Below, in pieces: positions 14,478 through 22,568 of a stretch of DNA of 25,510 nt. The stretch lies in assembly GCA_963592205.1 (NCBI GenBank), contig CAVAVU010000011.1, positions 1 through 25,510 of the forward strand, read 5' to 3'. The stretch is from Claveliimonas sp963592205 (GTDB taxonomy: Bacteria > Bacillota > Clostridia > Lachnospirales > Lachnospiraceae). The notes beneath the pieces are model-generated. The model was not told the origin of the DNA. It saw only the letters and a program-made list of their open reading frames with translations, and did no database searches. Within the stretch, counting starts at the first letter, position 1. Every line of letters begins with the position of its first letter. Made by a program: the position numbers and the translations under genes.

Positions 14478-15554
14478 CTACATTGCCATCTCGAAGAATT
14501 TGTGCAGTGTTGCTTCGGTTACTTCGTATGGTACTGGTTTTAATTTGCGTTCGTTTGCCATGATGCCTTTGATAGCGGTGTCGATCATATCGGATGATAT
14601 TTCGAGCGGACCGAGTAAGGTGTGGATCAGATCGGTGAATTCTGCGATATCTTTGCATCCGATCAATTCCAGAACCTTTGCCTGCGTCTCAGGAGCAGCA
14701 GCGGCTACGTAACCTGGCTGGAAGTATCCGACAGCCTGTCCGTGCGGAATGTGCATCTCATAAGTGAGGAAGTAGCTGAGTCCGTGAGGAAGGGTAGTAC
14801 CGGCATGAGTGATTGCCATACCTGCCAGTGTGGAGGTGAGCATCATGCGGTCGCGGTCTTCGTCAGTGACCTGATTACTTAGTAGAGCCGGTTTTACATC
14901 TTTCCAGAGTGACATACCATATTCTGCAATCATACGGCTGAATGGACTTGCTCCAAGATTGATATAGCTTTCGATCAGATGACCGAGTGAATCTACAGAT
15001 GTATTTACAAGAATTCTCTTCGGTGCGCTTGACAGATATTTGCCATCCACCAGTGCGTACTGTGGAAAGATGCGGTGTGGAATGCTGGATTTGGTACGTT
15101 TGGCGTGAATTGTCAGTACGGAGATCGGTGTCACTTCAGAACCGGTACCGCATGTGGTTGGAACTTCAACGATCGGAAGTGCAGTGCTGTCTCCCTGCTG
15201 ATAGAGATAGTCGGCATCTTTATCCTTGTGATAGATCATAAGTGAGATTGCTTTGGCTGCATCCATCGGGGAACCGCCACCGATACCGATGACGAAATCG
15301 ACATTTTCGCGGATACCCATATCGCGTACCTGCATGACCATTTCTATTGAAGGATTCTCCTCTGTGCGGTCGAAGATGCAGTAAGAGATTTGATGAGCAT
15401 TTAACGCATCAGTTACATCTGCTAGGGCACCGTTTTTAGAAGAACTGCTTCCGGTTACGATTAGGGCTTTGTGACCAAGAGCGGTCCATTCGTCACTGTA
15501 AGTCTTTACGCATTCGCGCTCGCAGTATACTTTTACTGGTATATGAAATTTCAT
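14478..15554 (-). CDS. Iron-containing alcohol dehydrogenase
   Basis: I chose the minus-strand ATG ending at 15554 (358 residues) because AAAGGAGC lies about 8 bases upstream. A longer frame from 15614 would add 20 residues without a ribosome site. The N-terminal NAD(P) domain has GGGSPMDAAKA (92-102) and TTCGTGSEVTP. The C-terminal helical domain holds the metal ligands D188 and H192 (DSLGH), H257 (LPHGLS) and H271 (IPHGQA). The family interconverts aldehydes or ketones and alcohols with an Fe(II) or similar ion in the cytoplasm, using ethanol, butanol, lactaldehyde, 1,3-propanediol or glycerol. The exact substrate is not readable here. It is transcribed alone, convergent with the decayed region. 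Confidence 0.88.
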   Translation of the reverse strand: MKFHIPVKVYCERECVKTYSDEWTALGHKALIVTGSSSSKNGALADVTDALNAHQISYCIFDRTEENPSIEMVMQVRDMGIRENVDFVIGIGGGSPMDAAKAISLMIYHKDKDADYLYQQGDSTALPIVEVPTTCGTGSEVTPISVLTIHAKRTKSSIPHRIFPQYALVDGKYLSSAPKRILVNTSVDSLGHLIESYINLGASPFSRMIAEYGMSLWKDVKPALLSNQVTDEDRDRMMLTSTLAGMAITHAGTTLPHGLSYFLTYEMHIPHGQAVGYFQPGYVAAAAPETQAKVLELIGCKDIAEFTDLIHTLLGPLEISSDMIDTAIKGIMANERKLKPVPYEVTEATLHKFFEMAM

Positions 15555-15602
15555 ATATATTAAGCTCCTTTCTGCTGTCAGATAGTGTAATTTATTTCTA
15601 TC

Positions 15603-15611
15603 ATTGTAACA
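15603..15611 (-). promoter_or_regulatory. Extended -10 element for the alcohol dehydrogenase gene
   Basis: On the minus strand TGTTACAAT forms an extended -10 (TG-T-TACAAT) about 50 bases before the start codon. No good -35 was found at the right distance. The motif match alone supports it. Confidence 0.4.
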
Positions 15612-15649
15612 CATTTGGGTGCGAAAATGCAGAGTACAAGATAAAATAA

Positions 15650-15932
15650 AAGATACCCTGGGGATATTGTGGTAGGGATAGACTGCAGAGCATAGAGCTC
15701 AGTGATATTCCGGTCTGGTATCCGATGCGTTCGGAACGTGTGTTGGAAGAAAAGCAGCATGAGCTGGCGCAGGAGAGACGTTGACACAGAGAGAACGGGT
15801 ATCGATGTGATACCGGAGCGTGCCGAATGAGGATGGTAATCAGTATTTTGAGATGCTGGAATGAATGAACATCTGGCGAAGCCGATTGATATGCAGAAGC
15901 TGCTCAGAGAGTTAAGTAAATACAGAAAATAA
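15650..15932 (+). pseudogene. Remnants of a second regulatory protein ending in a receiver domain
   Basis: Three short frames survive. At 15650-15784 a frame reads IELSDIPVWYPMRSERVLEE, then KQHELAQERR and a stop. At about 15813-15864 a second frame reads VPNEDGNQYFEMLE and stops. At 15852-15932 a third frame reads DAGMNEHLAKPIDMQKLLRE and ends LSKYRK-stop. The last piece is the classic C-terminus of a receiver domain, with lysine in HLAKPID; the intact kinase upstream has EAGMDGHLAKPIEVPKLMSM at the same place. The gene was therefore probably a hybrid sensor kinase whose middle has been deleted. None of the pieces has a ribosome site. Confidence 0.6.
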
Positions 15933-15943
15933 GATTTATGAAG

Positions 15944-15982
15944 AATGCGTTTTGACATGAAGAGTGTCAGGACGCATTTTTT
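15944..15982 (+). terminator. Terminator after the receiver-domain remnant
   Basis: AATGCGT (15944-15950) pairs with ACGCATT (15972-15978), with an inner TGACA/TGTCA pairing (15953-15957 with 15965-15969) and a seven-base loop, followed by a T run to 15982. Its survival supports the idea that a real gene once ended here. Confidence 0.75.
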
Positions 15983-16044
15983 ACATGGATTTAACGTTAT
16001 TTAACGGTAGCAAGATAGATAGGAAAAATCAGGTTGGATATACT
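15981..16044 (+). promoter_or_regulatory. Pho-box-like direct repeats and -10 upstream of ppx-ppk
   Basis: TTACAT (15981-15986), TTAACG (15991-15996) and TTAACG (16001-16006) repeat on an exact 10-base period with 4-base gaps. Bacillus PhoP binds TTAACA-type direct repeats with 4-6 base gaps. A TATACT -10 lies at 16039-16044 with no good -35, as expected for an activated promoter; the repeats would sit about 45-70 bases before the start point. The neighbouring polyphosphate genes fit phosphate control. The regulator assignment is inferred. Confidence 0.45.
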
Positions 16045-16077
16045 AAAAGCAAAACGGTAAAAAGAGGATGGATAAGT

Positions 16078-17013
16078 ATGAAATGTGCAGTGGTAGATGT
16101 GGGATCGAATACGATCCGGTTGTCGGTATACCAGACGGAAGGAACGAATTTCCGACAGCTTTTTACATCCAAGGAAACGACAGGTCTGGCAAGTTATATC
16201 TCACATCATCGGATGGAGAAGGATGGCGTGATGTGTGCGGCGGCAGCATTAAATAAATTTCGTTCTATTTTAGAGCAGTTTGAGATTGACCGGACGGAGG
16301 TGTTTGCGACAGCATCACTTCGTAATATTGATAATTCCAATGAAGTAGTTATGGAGCTGTTCCGTGAGACCGGATATCAGATCAAGGTGCTTTCGGGACA
16401 TGAAGAAGCACTCTGTGATTTTTACGGTGTTATGTACAATATTTATATTGATACGGGCATGATCTTCGACATTGGAGGTGGAAGTACCGAACTTGTAACA
16501 TTTGAAAACAGAAAACCGTGTACGATTGAGAGTGCAGGGATCGGCTCGCTGAATTTATATAATCAGTTTGTGGAGAAAATCATTCCGAAGAAAAAAGAAC
16601 TGACTTCCATGGAAGAAAAGGTTCAGCAGGAACTGGATGATCTGTTTGGCTGTAAGGTATTATCAAAGCAGACGAAGAACAAAGATATTATCGGTGTGGG
16701 CGGTACAGTTCGTGCGCTTCTGAAGCTGGTGAATCTGTATTACCATCTGGAAGAAAAGAATCGGTGTATTTCCAGAGGTCAGCTGGAAGAGATTTTTGAA
16801 CTGGCAACAGGCAAACAAAAGCAGATCCAGAATATGATTCTTAAGATCTGCCCGGAACGGGTGCATACAATTATTCCGGGTATGCTGGTGATGAAGAATA
16901 TTCTGGAGAAGACTGGAAGCGAACGGATTATTGTCAGCAAATACGGTGTGAGAGAAGGATATCTGTACCATGCAATCCTGTCTCAGGCTGAAAAAGAAGA
17001 GGAAATACAGTGA
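16078..17013 (+). CDS. ppx: Ppx/GppA-family exopolyphosphatase
   Basis: I chose ATG 16078 (311 residues) because AAGAGGATG lies upstream; the longer frame from GTG 15964 would begin inside a terminator hairpin. The ASKHA-fold signatures are VDVGSNTIRLSVY at residues 5-17 and the second phosphate-binding loop FDIGGGSTELV. Short members of this family, without the C-terminal HD-like domain, release phosphate from the ends of polyphosphate or hydrolyse pppGpp to ppGpp. Pairing with polyphosphate kinase points to polyphosphate turnover. The stop overlaps the first codon of the ppk frame (GTGA), indicating coupled translation. Confidence 0.88.
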   Translation: MKCAVVDVGSNTIRLSVYQTEGTNFRQLFTSKETTGLASYISHHRMEKDGVMCAAAALNKFRSILEQFEIDRTEVFATASLRNIDNSNEVVMELFRETGYQIKVLSGHEEALCDFYGVMYNIYIDTGMIFDIGGGSTELVTFENRKPCTIESAGIGSLNLYNQFVEKIIPKKKELTSMEEKVQQELDDLFGCKVLSKQTKNKDIIGVGGTVRALLKLVNLYYHLEEKNRCISRGQLEEIFELATGKQKQIQNMILKICPERVHTIIPGMLVMKNILEKTGSERIIVSKYGVREGYLYHAILSQAEKEEEIQ

Positions 17014-19136
17014 AAATTCAAATCTATGAATGGTTCCTGAAGTTGTTTGGGAAAAATAAAGATATAGAAGAACATGTAAAAGATACAAAAGAGGAAAAAA
17101 CAGGGGAGAATAAGATTATGACAGACCATATGGTATATGATAACAGGGAATTATCCTGGCTGAAATTTAATACGCGTGTGCTGGAAGAGGCAGAGGATGG
17201 CAGCAATCCGTTTTGTGAGAGACTGTCATTTCTGTCCATTTTCCAGAGCAATCTGGATGAGTTTTTTATGGTGCGGTGCGGATCGCTGTATGATCAGATG
17301 CATCTGTCGCAGAAAATCAAAGATAACAAAACGGGGATGACTTGTGAGGAGCAGCTGCTTGCGATCTACGAGCAGGTGCGTCATCTGACAGCGCGCAAGG
17401 ATGAGGCGTATCAGGTGTTGAAAGAAGAAATGGCAAAACACCAGATAGAAATCTGCAGCTATGCAGAGATGACAAAAGAGGATATCCAGTTCCTGGATAC
17501 ATATTTTGCAGAAGAAGTACATCCACTTCTGTCGCCGCAGATTGTGGGAAAGAAACAGCCATTTCCATTTCTGAAGAATAAAGATATTCATGCTGTGGTT
17601 GTGTTGGAGAAGAAAGGACATGAAAAGCTGGGAATCGTGCCTTGCAATATGGACGTATTTCCGAGAATGCTGCGGATACCGGGGCATGAGAATCGGTATA
17701 TGCTGATGGAAGAACTGATCCTGCATTATATTCCGCAGATCTTTGAACATTACCGTGTTAAGAGCAAATCGCTGATCCGTATTATCCGTAATGCGGATAT
17801 TGAACTGGATGAGGAAATGTATGATGACGATACCGATTTCAGACAGCTGATGGAGCAGATGGTAAAACGCAGAAAGAAATTATGTCCGATCAAGTTGGAG
17901 TACAGTCGTCTGATGGATGATGCGGTGCTGAACCGGTTGGGTAAATATCTGGGTCTTAAGAAAAAACAGATGTTTCATTCGGAAGCACCGTTAGACTTCT
18001 CGTTCTTTTCTGAGATTCGAGATCTGTTACGGGGAAAGAGGGAACTCTTTTACCCGAAATATACTCCGCGTGTCCCAGAAGATATTCGGGCAGATGAGAA
18101 GATGATTCCGCAGGTTCAGGAGAAAGACCGTCTGTTATTCTTCCCATATGAAAGTATGGATCCATTCCTGCGACTGCTTTATGAGGCAGCAGAAGATCCG
18201 GAGGTTGTGTCTTTGAAAATGACGCTGTACCGTGTGGCAAATGACAGTAAGGTTGTGGAAGCGCTGATCCGTGCGGCGGAGAATGGTAAGGAAGTACTGG
18301 TGCTTGTGGAGCTGCGTGCACGGTTCGATGAGAAGAATAATATCGGCTGGTCGAGAAGACTGGAGGATGCCGGATGCCGCATTTTGTATGGGCTGGATAT
18401 GCTGAAAGTGCATTCTAAGTTGTGTCTGATTACCAGAATGCGGGAAGGACACATTTCTTATATTACCCAGATCGGAACAGGCAATTATAATGAAAAGACG
18501 GCGAAGCTCTATACAGATCTGTCTCTGATGACGGCAGATCAGGGAATCGGTGAGGAAACGAATGAAGTATTCCAGCATCTGAGTATGGGACAGGTGATAC
18601 CAGAGACAGAACTTCTGATGGTGGCGCCAAAGTGTCTGCGGAACAAGATTCTGGATAAGATTGATGAACAGATTGAACTTGCCAGAGAAGGTGAGCCAGC
18701 GTATGTAGGCGCGAAGATGAATTCATTGACAGATAAATGCATCATCGATAAGCTGATCATGGCATCTCAGGCGGGAGTTAAGATTGAACTGATTGTGAGA
18801 GGAAGCTGCTGTCTGATCGCAGGTGTGCCGGGATATACGGACAATATTACCGTTAGAAGTATTGTGGGACGGTATTTGGAACATTCACGTATCTACATTT
18901 TTGGACAGAATGAGGTGTACATTGCATCCGCAGACTTTATGACTCGTAATACGATCCGTCGTGTGGAAGCTGCTGCACCGGTGTTAGATCCGGAATTGAA
19001 GGAGCGTATACTTGAGATGTTCCGCGTATTGATGGAAGATAACGTAAAAGCGCGGATTCAGATGTCAGACGGACAGTATGTGCGGGCGCAGGCTGGCGAA
19101 GTGCAGATAAATGCACAGGAATATTTTGAAAAATAA
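17010..19136 (+). CDS. ppk: Polyphosphate kinase 1
   Basis: The 708-residue frame starts at GTG 17010, which overlaps the ppx stop and has GAGGA upstream. ATG 17118 (AGGGGAG ribosome site, 672 residues) is a strong alternative, because the family core begins just after it at NRELSWLKFN. The N-terminal and head domains are followed by two phospholipase-D-like catalytic domains. H468 in KVHSKLCLITR is the expected phospho-histidine and H625 in LEHSRIYIFG is the second catalytic histidine. The enzyme reversibly polymerises the terminal phosphate of ATP into polyphosphate, usually at the membrane. The basic and acidic 36-residue lead sequence is unlike the core and may be untranslated. Confidence 0.93.
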   Translation: MKIQIYEWFLKLFGKNKDIEEHVKDTKEEKTGENKIMTDHMVYDNRELSWLKFNTRVLEEAEDGSNPFCERLSFLSIFQSNLDEFFMVRCGSLYDQMHLSQKIKDNKTGMTCEEQLLAIYEQVRHLTARKDEAYQVLKEEMAKHQIEICSYAEMTKEDIQFLDTYFAEEVHPLLSPQIVGKKQPFPFLKNKDIHAVVVLEKKGHEKLGIVPCNMDVFPRMLRIPGHENRYMLMEELILHYIPQIFEHYRVKSKSLIRIIRNADIELDEEMYDDDTDFRQLMEQMVKRRKKLCPIKLEYSRLMDDAVLNRLGKYLGLKKKQMFHSEAPLDFSFFSEIRDLLRGKRELFYPKYTPRVPEDIRADEKMIPQVQEKDRLLFFPYESMDPFLRLLYEAAEDPEVVSLKMTLYRVANDSKVVEALIRAAENGKEVLVLVELRARFDEKNNIGWSRRLEDAGCRILYGLDMLKVHSKLCLITRMREGHISYITQIGTGNYNEKTAKLYTDLSLMTADQGIGEETNEVFQHLSMGQVIPETELLMVAPKCLRNKILDKIDEQIELAREGEPAYVGAKMNSLTDKCIIDKLIMASQAGVKIELIVRGSCCLIAGVPGYTDNITVRSIVGRYLEHSRIYIFGQNEVYIASADFMTRNTIRRVEAAAPVLDPELKERILEMFRVLMEDNVKARIQMSDGQYVRAQAGEVQINAQEYFEK

Positions 19137-19150
19137 AAAGTAAAATCATG

Positions 19151-19184
19151 GACAGAGCCTTATATTGGGGTTCTGTCTTTTTTT
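19151..19184 (+). terminator. Terminator of ppx-ppk
   Basis: GACAGAGCC pairs with GG..TCTGTC around an AT-rich loop (arms 19151-19159 and 19168-19177) and is followed by a run of eight T residues. It separates the polyphosphate genes from the flavin locus. Confidence 0.8.
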
Positions 19185-19224
19185 GACTATATGATGAGAA
19201 AGATTCTCGATATCAAAATAAGAG

Positions 19225-19277
19225 TTGATATTCAATTGGAAGATAAAGTATAGTATAAAAGGTTAGAAGCAACTAAC
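19225..19277 (+). promoter_or_regulatory. Promoter with GTTAG-N6-CTAAC operator ahead of apbE
   Basis: TTGATA (19225-19230) and TATAGT (19249-19254) are 18 bases apart. Immediately downstream, GTTAGAAGCAACTAAC (19262-19277) is a 5+6+5 dyad that would cover the transcription start, a classic repressor position. The same dyad geometry occurs upstream of the last gene of this locus at 24391. Confidence 0.55.
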
Positions 19278-19304
19278 AAAAGAAGGAAGGGCAGTAACTT
19301 AGGG

Positions 19305-20393
19305 ATGAAACAGAAAATAATAATAGCATGTGTCTGTCTTAGTGCATCGCTTTTGATGGGCGGATGCAACAATACAAAACACGATACAACGGCAGAGACA
19401 AAGAATACACAGACAGAAGAACAGGTAGAATCAGATGGGGACGCTTCGGATGAAGAAGCGTCAAAGGACATCTTTGCGATGGACACATATATGACGGTAA
19501 CTGCGTATGGAGATCAGGCACAGGAGGCGGTCGATGAAGCTGGTGCTGAGATCGAAAGGCTTGATAATTTGCTTTCTACAGGAAACGAAGAGAGCGAGAT
19601 CGCAAAATTAAATCAAAGTGGAAGTGCAACCTTGTCTGAAGATGCAGGCTATCTTGTAGAGCGTGCGCTGGAGTTGAATGAGGAGACGGATGGAGCGTTT
19701 GATATTGCGATTTATCCGGTTATGGAAGCATGGGGTTTTCCGACGCAGAATTATCAGGTACCATCTGAGGACACGTTGCAGTCATTGCTGAAGCTCTGTG
19801 ATGTATCCCGGATTACATACGACAAAGATAACCGGAACATTTCCTTTAATCAGGAAGGGATGAAGATTGACCTTGGAGGAATTGCGAAAGGTTATACTTC
19901 ATCAAGAATTATGGAGATTTATAAAGAGAATAACATTTCAAGCGGTCTGGTGAATCTGGGCGGAAATGTGCAGGCTCTCGGAACCAAGACAGATGGGAGC
20001 AAGTGGCGCGTTGCAGTGCAAAGCCCGGATGATACAGATGATTATCTCGGCGTGCTGAGTATTGAAGATAAAGCAGTGATCACATCTGGTGGATATGAAC
20101 GATATTTTGAACAGGATGGAAAGACCTATCATCATATCATTGATCCGAACACAGGATATCCGGCAGAAAATGGTCTGACATCGGTTACCATTGTAAGTGA
20201 AGACGGCACATTAGCAGACGGACTTTCTACTTCTCTTTTTATTATGGGAAAAGACAAAGCGATTGAATTCTGGAGAGCGCACAGTGATGAATTTGATGCG
20301 ATTATACTGACGGATGATGGGAAGCTTTATGTGACGGAAGGAATTCAGGACGATTTTTCAACTGAAATGGATATGGAGATTATCAGGAAATAA
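19305..20393 (+). CDS. apbE: FAD:protein FMN transferase, lipoprotein (ApbE)
   Basis: The 362-residue protein has a lipoprotein signal (LLMGGC, lipid-modified C21) and then a Thr/Glu-rich linker. The ApbE fold starts at FAMDTYMTVTAYG; further signatures are IYPVMEAWGFP, DLGGIAKGY (189-197), NLGGN (217-221), HHIIDPNTGYP (276-286) and ADGLST (304-309) with metal-binding residues D305 and T309. ApbE cuts FAD and attaches FMN through a phosphoester to threonine in target proteins, working on the outer membrane face in Gram-positive cells. At least five target motifs lie in the genes downstream. It is first in the locus, 16 bases ahead of the four-domain FMN protein. Confidence 0.93.
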   Translation: MKQKIIIACVCLSASLLMGGCNNTKHDTTAETKNTQTEEQVESDGDASDEEASKDIFAMDTYMTVTAYGDQAQEAVDEAGAEIERLDNLLSTGNEESEIAKLNQSGSATLSEDAGYLVERALELNEETDGAFDIAIYPVMEAWGFPTQNYQVPSEDTLQSLLKLCDVSRITYDKDNRNISFNQEGMKIDLGGIAKGYTSSRIMEIYKENNISSGLVNLGGNVQALGTKTDGSKWRVAVQSPDDTDDYLGVLSIEDKAVITSGGYERYFEQDGKTYHHIIDPNTGYPAENGLTSVTIVSEDGTLADGLSTSLFIMGKDKAIEFWRAHSDEFDAIILTDDGKLYVTEGIQDDFSTEMDMEIIRK

Positions 20394-20409
20394 AGGAGAG
20401 AAAAAGGTT

Positions 20410-22119
20410 ATGGATATAAAAGATAAGGGGAAGAAAATAAAACCCTTTGCACCGCTCCTTTCAGCTGGGCTGGTTATGGCCTGCGTAGCAGGTTCTTTGA
20501 GTGGATATAAGGAGCCTGTCTATGCGTCAACATCATCACAGTCGGACTCGGAGGAGAAAGAAGAGAAAAGCACAGCAACAGGATCCTTTGATCTGGCAGA
20601 TGGTGTGTATAAGGGAACAGGAACCGGATATGCCGGAGAGATTACGGTTGCGGTTCAGATCAAGGATAAGCAAATTGTATCGATTGACATTTTGAGCGCA
20701 TCTGACGATGATGCATTTTTAAGTCGTGCAAAGGCAGTGATTGACCGGATTATTGAAAGCCAGACATTGGATGTTGATACAGTATCGGGCGCGACATACA
20801 GTTCTAACGGAATTATCAGTGCTGTAAAAAATGCATTGACCGGAGAAAAGGACAGCGGTGAAACAGGACAGTCGAGGTCAGGTGGTACGGCCGCGGCGGG
20901 AAGTTCGACTTCGATCGGTTCGGTAGAGGATCCGGCTGCATATAAAGATGGTACGTATTATGGAACCGGAACAGGGTTTGGCGGAACGCTGAAAGTTCAG
21001 GTGGATATCAGTGGTGGCAAGATTGTATCAATTCAGATATTGGAAAATCATGATGGAAGTACATATATTTCCAAAGCATCGTCTCTTATTAATACAATTA
21101 TTTCCAGTCAGAGCACAAATGTAGACACTGTCTCAGGGGCAACCTACAGTTCGGTCGGAATTATTCAGGCGGTAAGAGATGCGCTCAGTCAGGCGGCAGT
21201 CAGCGGTACGGCCACCGGTAATCAGAATGGAAATGCAAATGCCGGAAAGGATGATTCCGCGACAGATGCAATTACCGGCACAGTTCCATACAATGAAGGA
21301 ATCTATTATGGAACAGCAGAAGGATACAGTGGGGATATCAGTGTTGCGGTTGTGATTCAGGATCACACGATTAAAGCAATCCTGATTACGGATGCATCCG
21401 ATGATGAAGCATTTTTCAACCGCGCAATGGATGTTGTGAAAAACGTTGTGAAAAAACAGAATACCGATGTAGATACGGTATCGGGAGCAACTTACAGCTC
21501 GAATGGTTTGCTGAATGCGATCAGGAATGCATTGAAACAGGCAGAGAAAGCAACGAATGGAGAGGTAGTTGATACAGTAGATACATCAAAACTTGCAGAA
21601 GCAATTGAAAGTGTAAATGAACTTGCAGAGGCGGATTACACAGAAGCAACATGGGCTGTTCTTCAGGTGAGACTGCAGGAAGCAAAAGAAGCAATGGAAG
21701 CGAAAAAGCAGGAGGATGTTGAGAGAGCGTTGAATAATCTGAATCAGGCAGTGTCATTGTTGAAGAAAAAAGATTCTGTGGATAATGAGAACAGTGTGTA
21801 TATCGATGGCATCTATACTGTGACAGTACCGTGCGAGCCGGATGAAGATGCGGACTTCCAGGCATATAACTTAACGATGAATGTGGCGATTCGTGATGAC
21901 AAAATCGTGGCGATTACGAATGTTTATGGCGATGGATCATCTTCAAATGATACTTACATCAGGAAAGCGACAAACGGAACATCCTCACGAGAAGGTGTTG
22001 TTTCTAAGATTGTGAAGAAAGGATTGCCGGAAGAGATCGATACAGTCTCAGGGGCAACCTGCTCTTCGAATGCGATCATAGAGGGATGCAAGAAAGCGCT
22101 GGAAGAAGCAAAACGTTAG
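20410..22119 (+). CDS. Surface protein with four FMN-binding domains
   Basis: The 569-residue protein has a signal-like N-terminus (span at about 13-31). Four FMN-binding domains follow, each ending in a near-identical DTVSGAT site where ApbE is expected to attach FMN: T129, T245, T361 and T550. The first three domains are about 115 residues apart and joined by Gly/Ser/Asn/Thr linkers. Between domains three and four lies a charged helical segment (residues 392-455) resembling a FIVAR-type helical spacer. The fourth domain is diverged, with VTVPCEPDEDADF and DTVSGATCSS. No LPxTG or C-terminal span is visible, so attachment may be by an uncleaved N-terminal span. Such proteins carry electrons outside the membrane, as PplA does in the Listeria flavin-based system. 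A ribosome site AAGGAGAG overlaps the end of apbE. Confidence 0.85.
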   Translation: MDIKDKGKKIKPFAPLLSAGLVMACVAGSLSGYKEPVYASTSSQSDSEEKEEKSTATGSFDLADGVYKGTGTGYAGEITVAVQIKDKQIVSIDILSASDDDAFLSRAKAVIDRIIESQTLDVDTVSGATYSSNGIISAVKNALTGEKDSGETGQSRSGGTAAAGSSTSIGSVEDPAAYKDGTYYGTGTGFGGTLKVQVDISGGKIVSIQILENHDGSTYISKASSLINTIISSQSTNVDTVSGATYSSVGIIQAVRDALSQAAVSGTATGNQNGNANAGKDDSATDAITGTVPYNEGIYYGTAEGYSGDISVAVVIQDHTIKAILITDASDDEAFFNRAMDVVKNVVKKQNTDVDTVSGATYSSNGLLNAIRNALKQAEKATNGEVVDTVDTSKLAEAIESVNELAEADYTEATWAVLQVRLQEAKEAMEAKKQEDVERALNNLNQAVSLLKKKDSVDNENSVYIDGIYTVTVPCEPDEDADFQAYNLTMNVAIRDDKIVAITNVYGDGSSSNDTYIRKATNGTSSREGVVSKIVKKGLPEEIDTVSGATCSSNAIIEGCKKALEEAKR

Positions 22120-22141
22120 GGAAAGACAGGTCTGAATAGAG

Positions 22142-22567
22142 ATGAGAGAGTTTTGGATTAGAGCCGTGAGTCTGATCGCGGTTGTGGGCATTCTGACAGG
22201 ATATAATTCTGTTCTGGATGCGCGCAAAAAAAACGAAGAGATTGCCAGACTAAAGGCGCAGGTTACAGAGACAGGATCTGCAGATGGTGCCGCTGGTAAT
22301 TACAAAGATGGAACTTATCAGGGAGAGGCAGATGGCTTTGGAGGAACAATCACTGTTGAAGTTAAGATCGAAAAAGGAAAAATCACAGGGATTGATGTCG
22401 TGAGTGCAGAAAAAGAAGATGGCGCGTATCTTGCCATGGCAAAAGATATCATTCCTGAGATCATAGATGCGCAGAGTGCAGAAGTAGATACGGTCAGTGG
22501 CGCGACATTTAGTTCGACCGGAATAAAAAATGCTTCACAGGAAGCTTTAGAAAAGGCGGAGGAGTAA
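22142..22567 (+). CDS. Membrane-anchored single FMN-binding domain protein
   Basis: The 141-residue protein has one N-terminal span (about 7-23), a short heptad-like linker (ARKKNEEIARLKAQV) and one FMN-binding domain with the acceptor T122 in DTVSGATFSS. It resembles the FMN domain of RnfG/NqrC-type subunits but lacks the rest of those proteins. It starts 22 bases after the four-domain protein, and its stop is separated by one base from the ATG of the Fe-S membrane protein. That tight spacing suggests it receives electrons from the Fe-S protein and passes them to the larger flavoprotein; this order is inferred. Confidence 0.85.
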   Translation: MREFWIRAVSLIAVVGILTGYNSVLDARKKNEEIARLKAQVTETGSADGAAGNYKDGTYQGEADGFGGTITVEVKIEKGKITGIDVVSAEKEDGAYLAMAKDIIPEIIDAQSAEVDTVSGATFSSTGIKNASQEALEKAEE

Positions 22568-22568
22568 G

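Noticed and set aside
15555..15614. 20-residue extension of the alcohol dehydrogenase
   Set aside because: AAAGGAGC lies right before the ATG at 15554, and the extension would cover the predicted promoter region.
15964..16077. Longer N-terminus for the Ppx protein starting at GTG 15964
   Set aside because: The codons lie inside a terminator hairpin and the Pho-like repeats. A good ribosome site and the family N-terminus (MKCAVVDVGSNT) are at ATG 16078.
20761..21500. Nucleotide direct repeats in the four-FMN gene as a mobile or CRISPR-like array
   Set aside because: The repeats fall in frame at domain length and encode the DTVSGAT motif, so they reflect domain duplication rather than an array.
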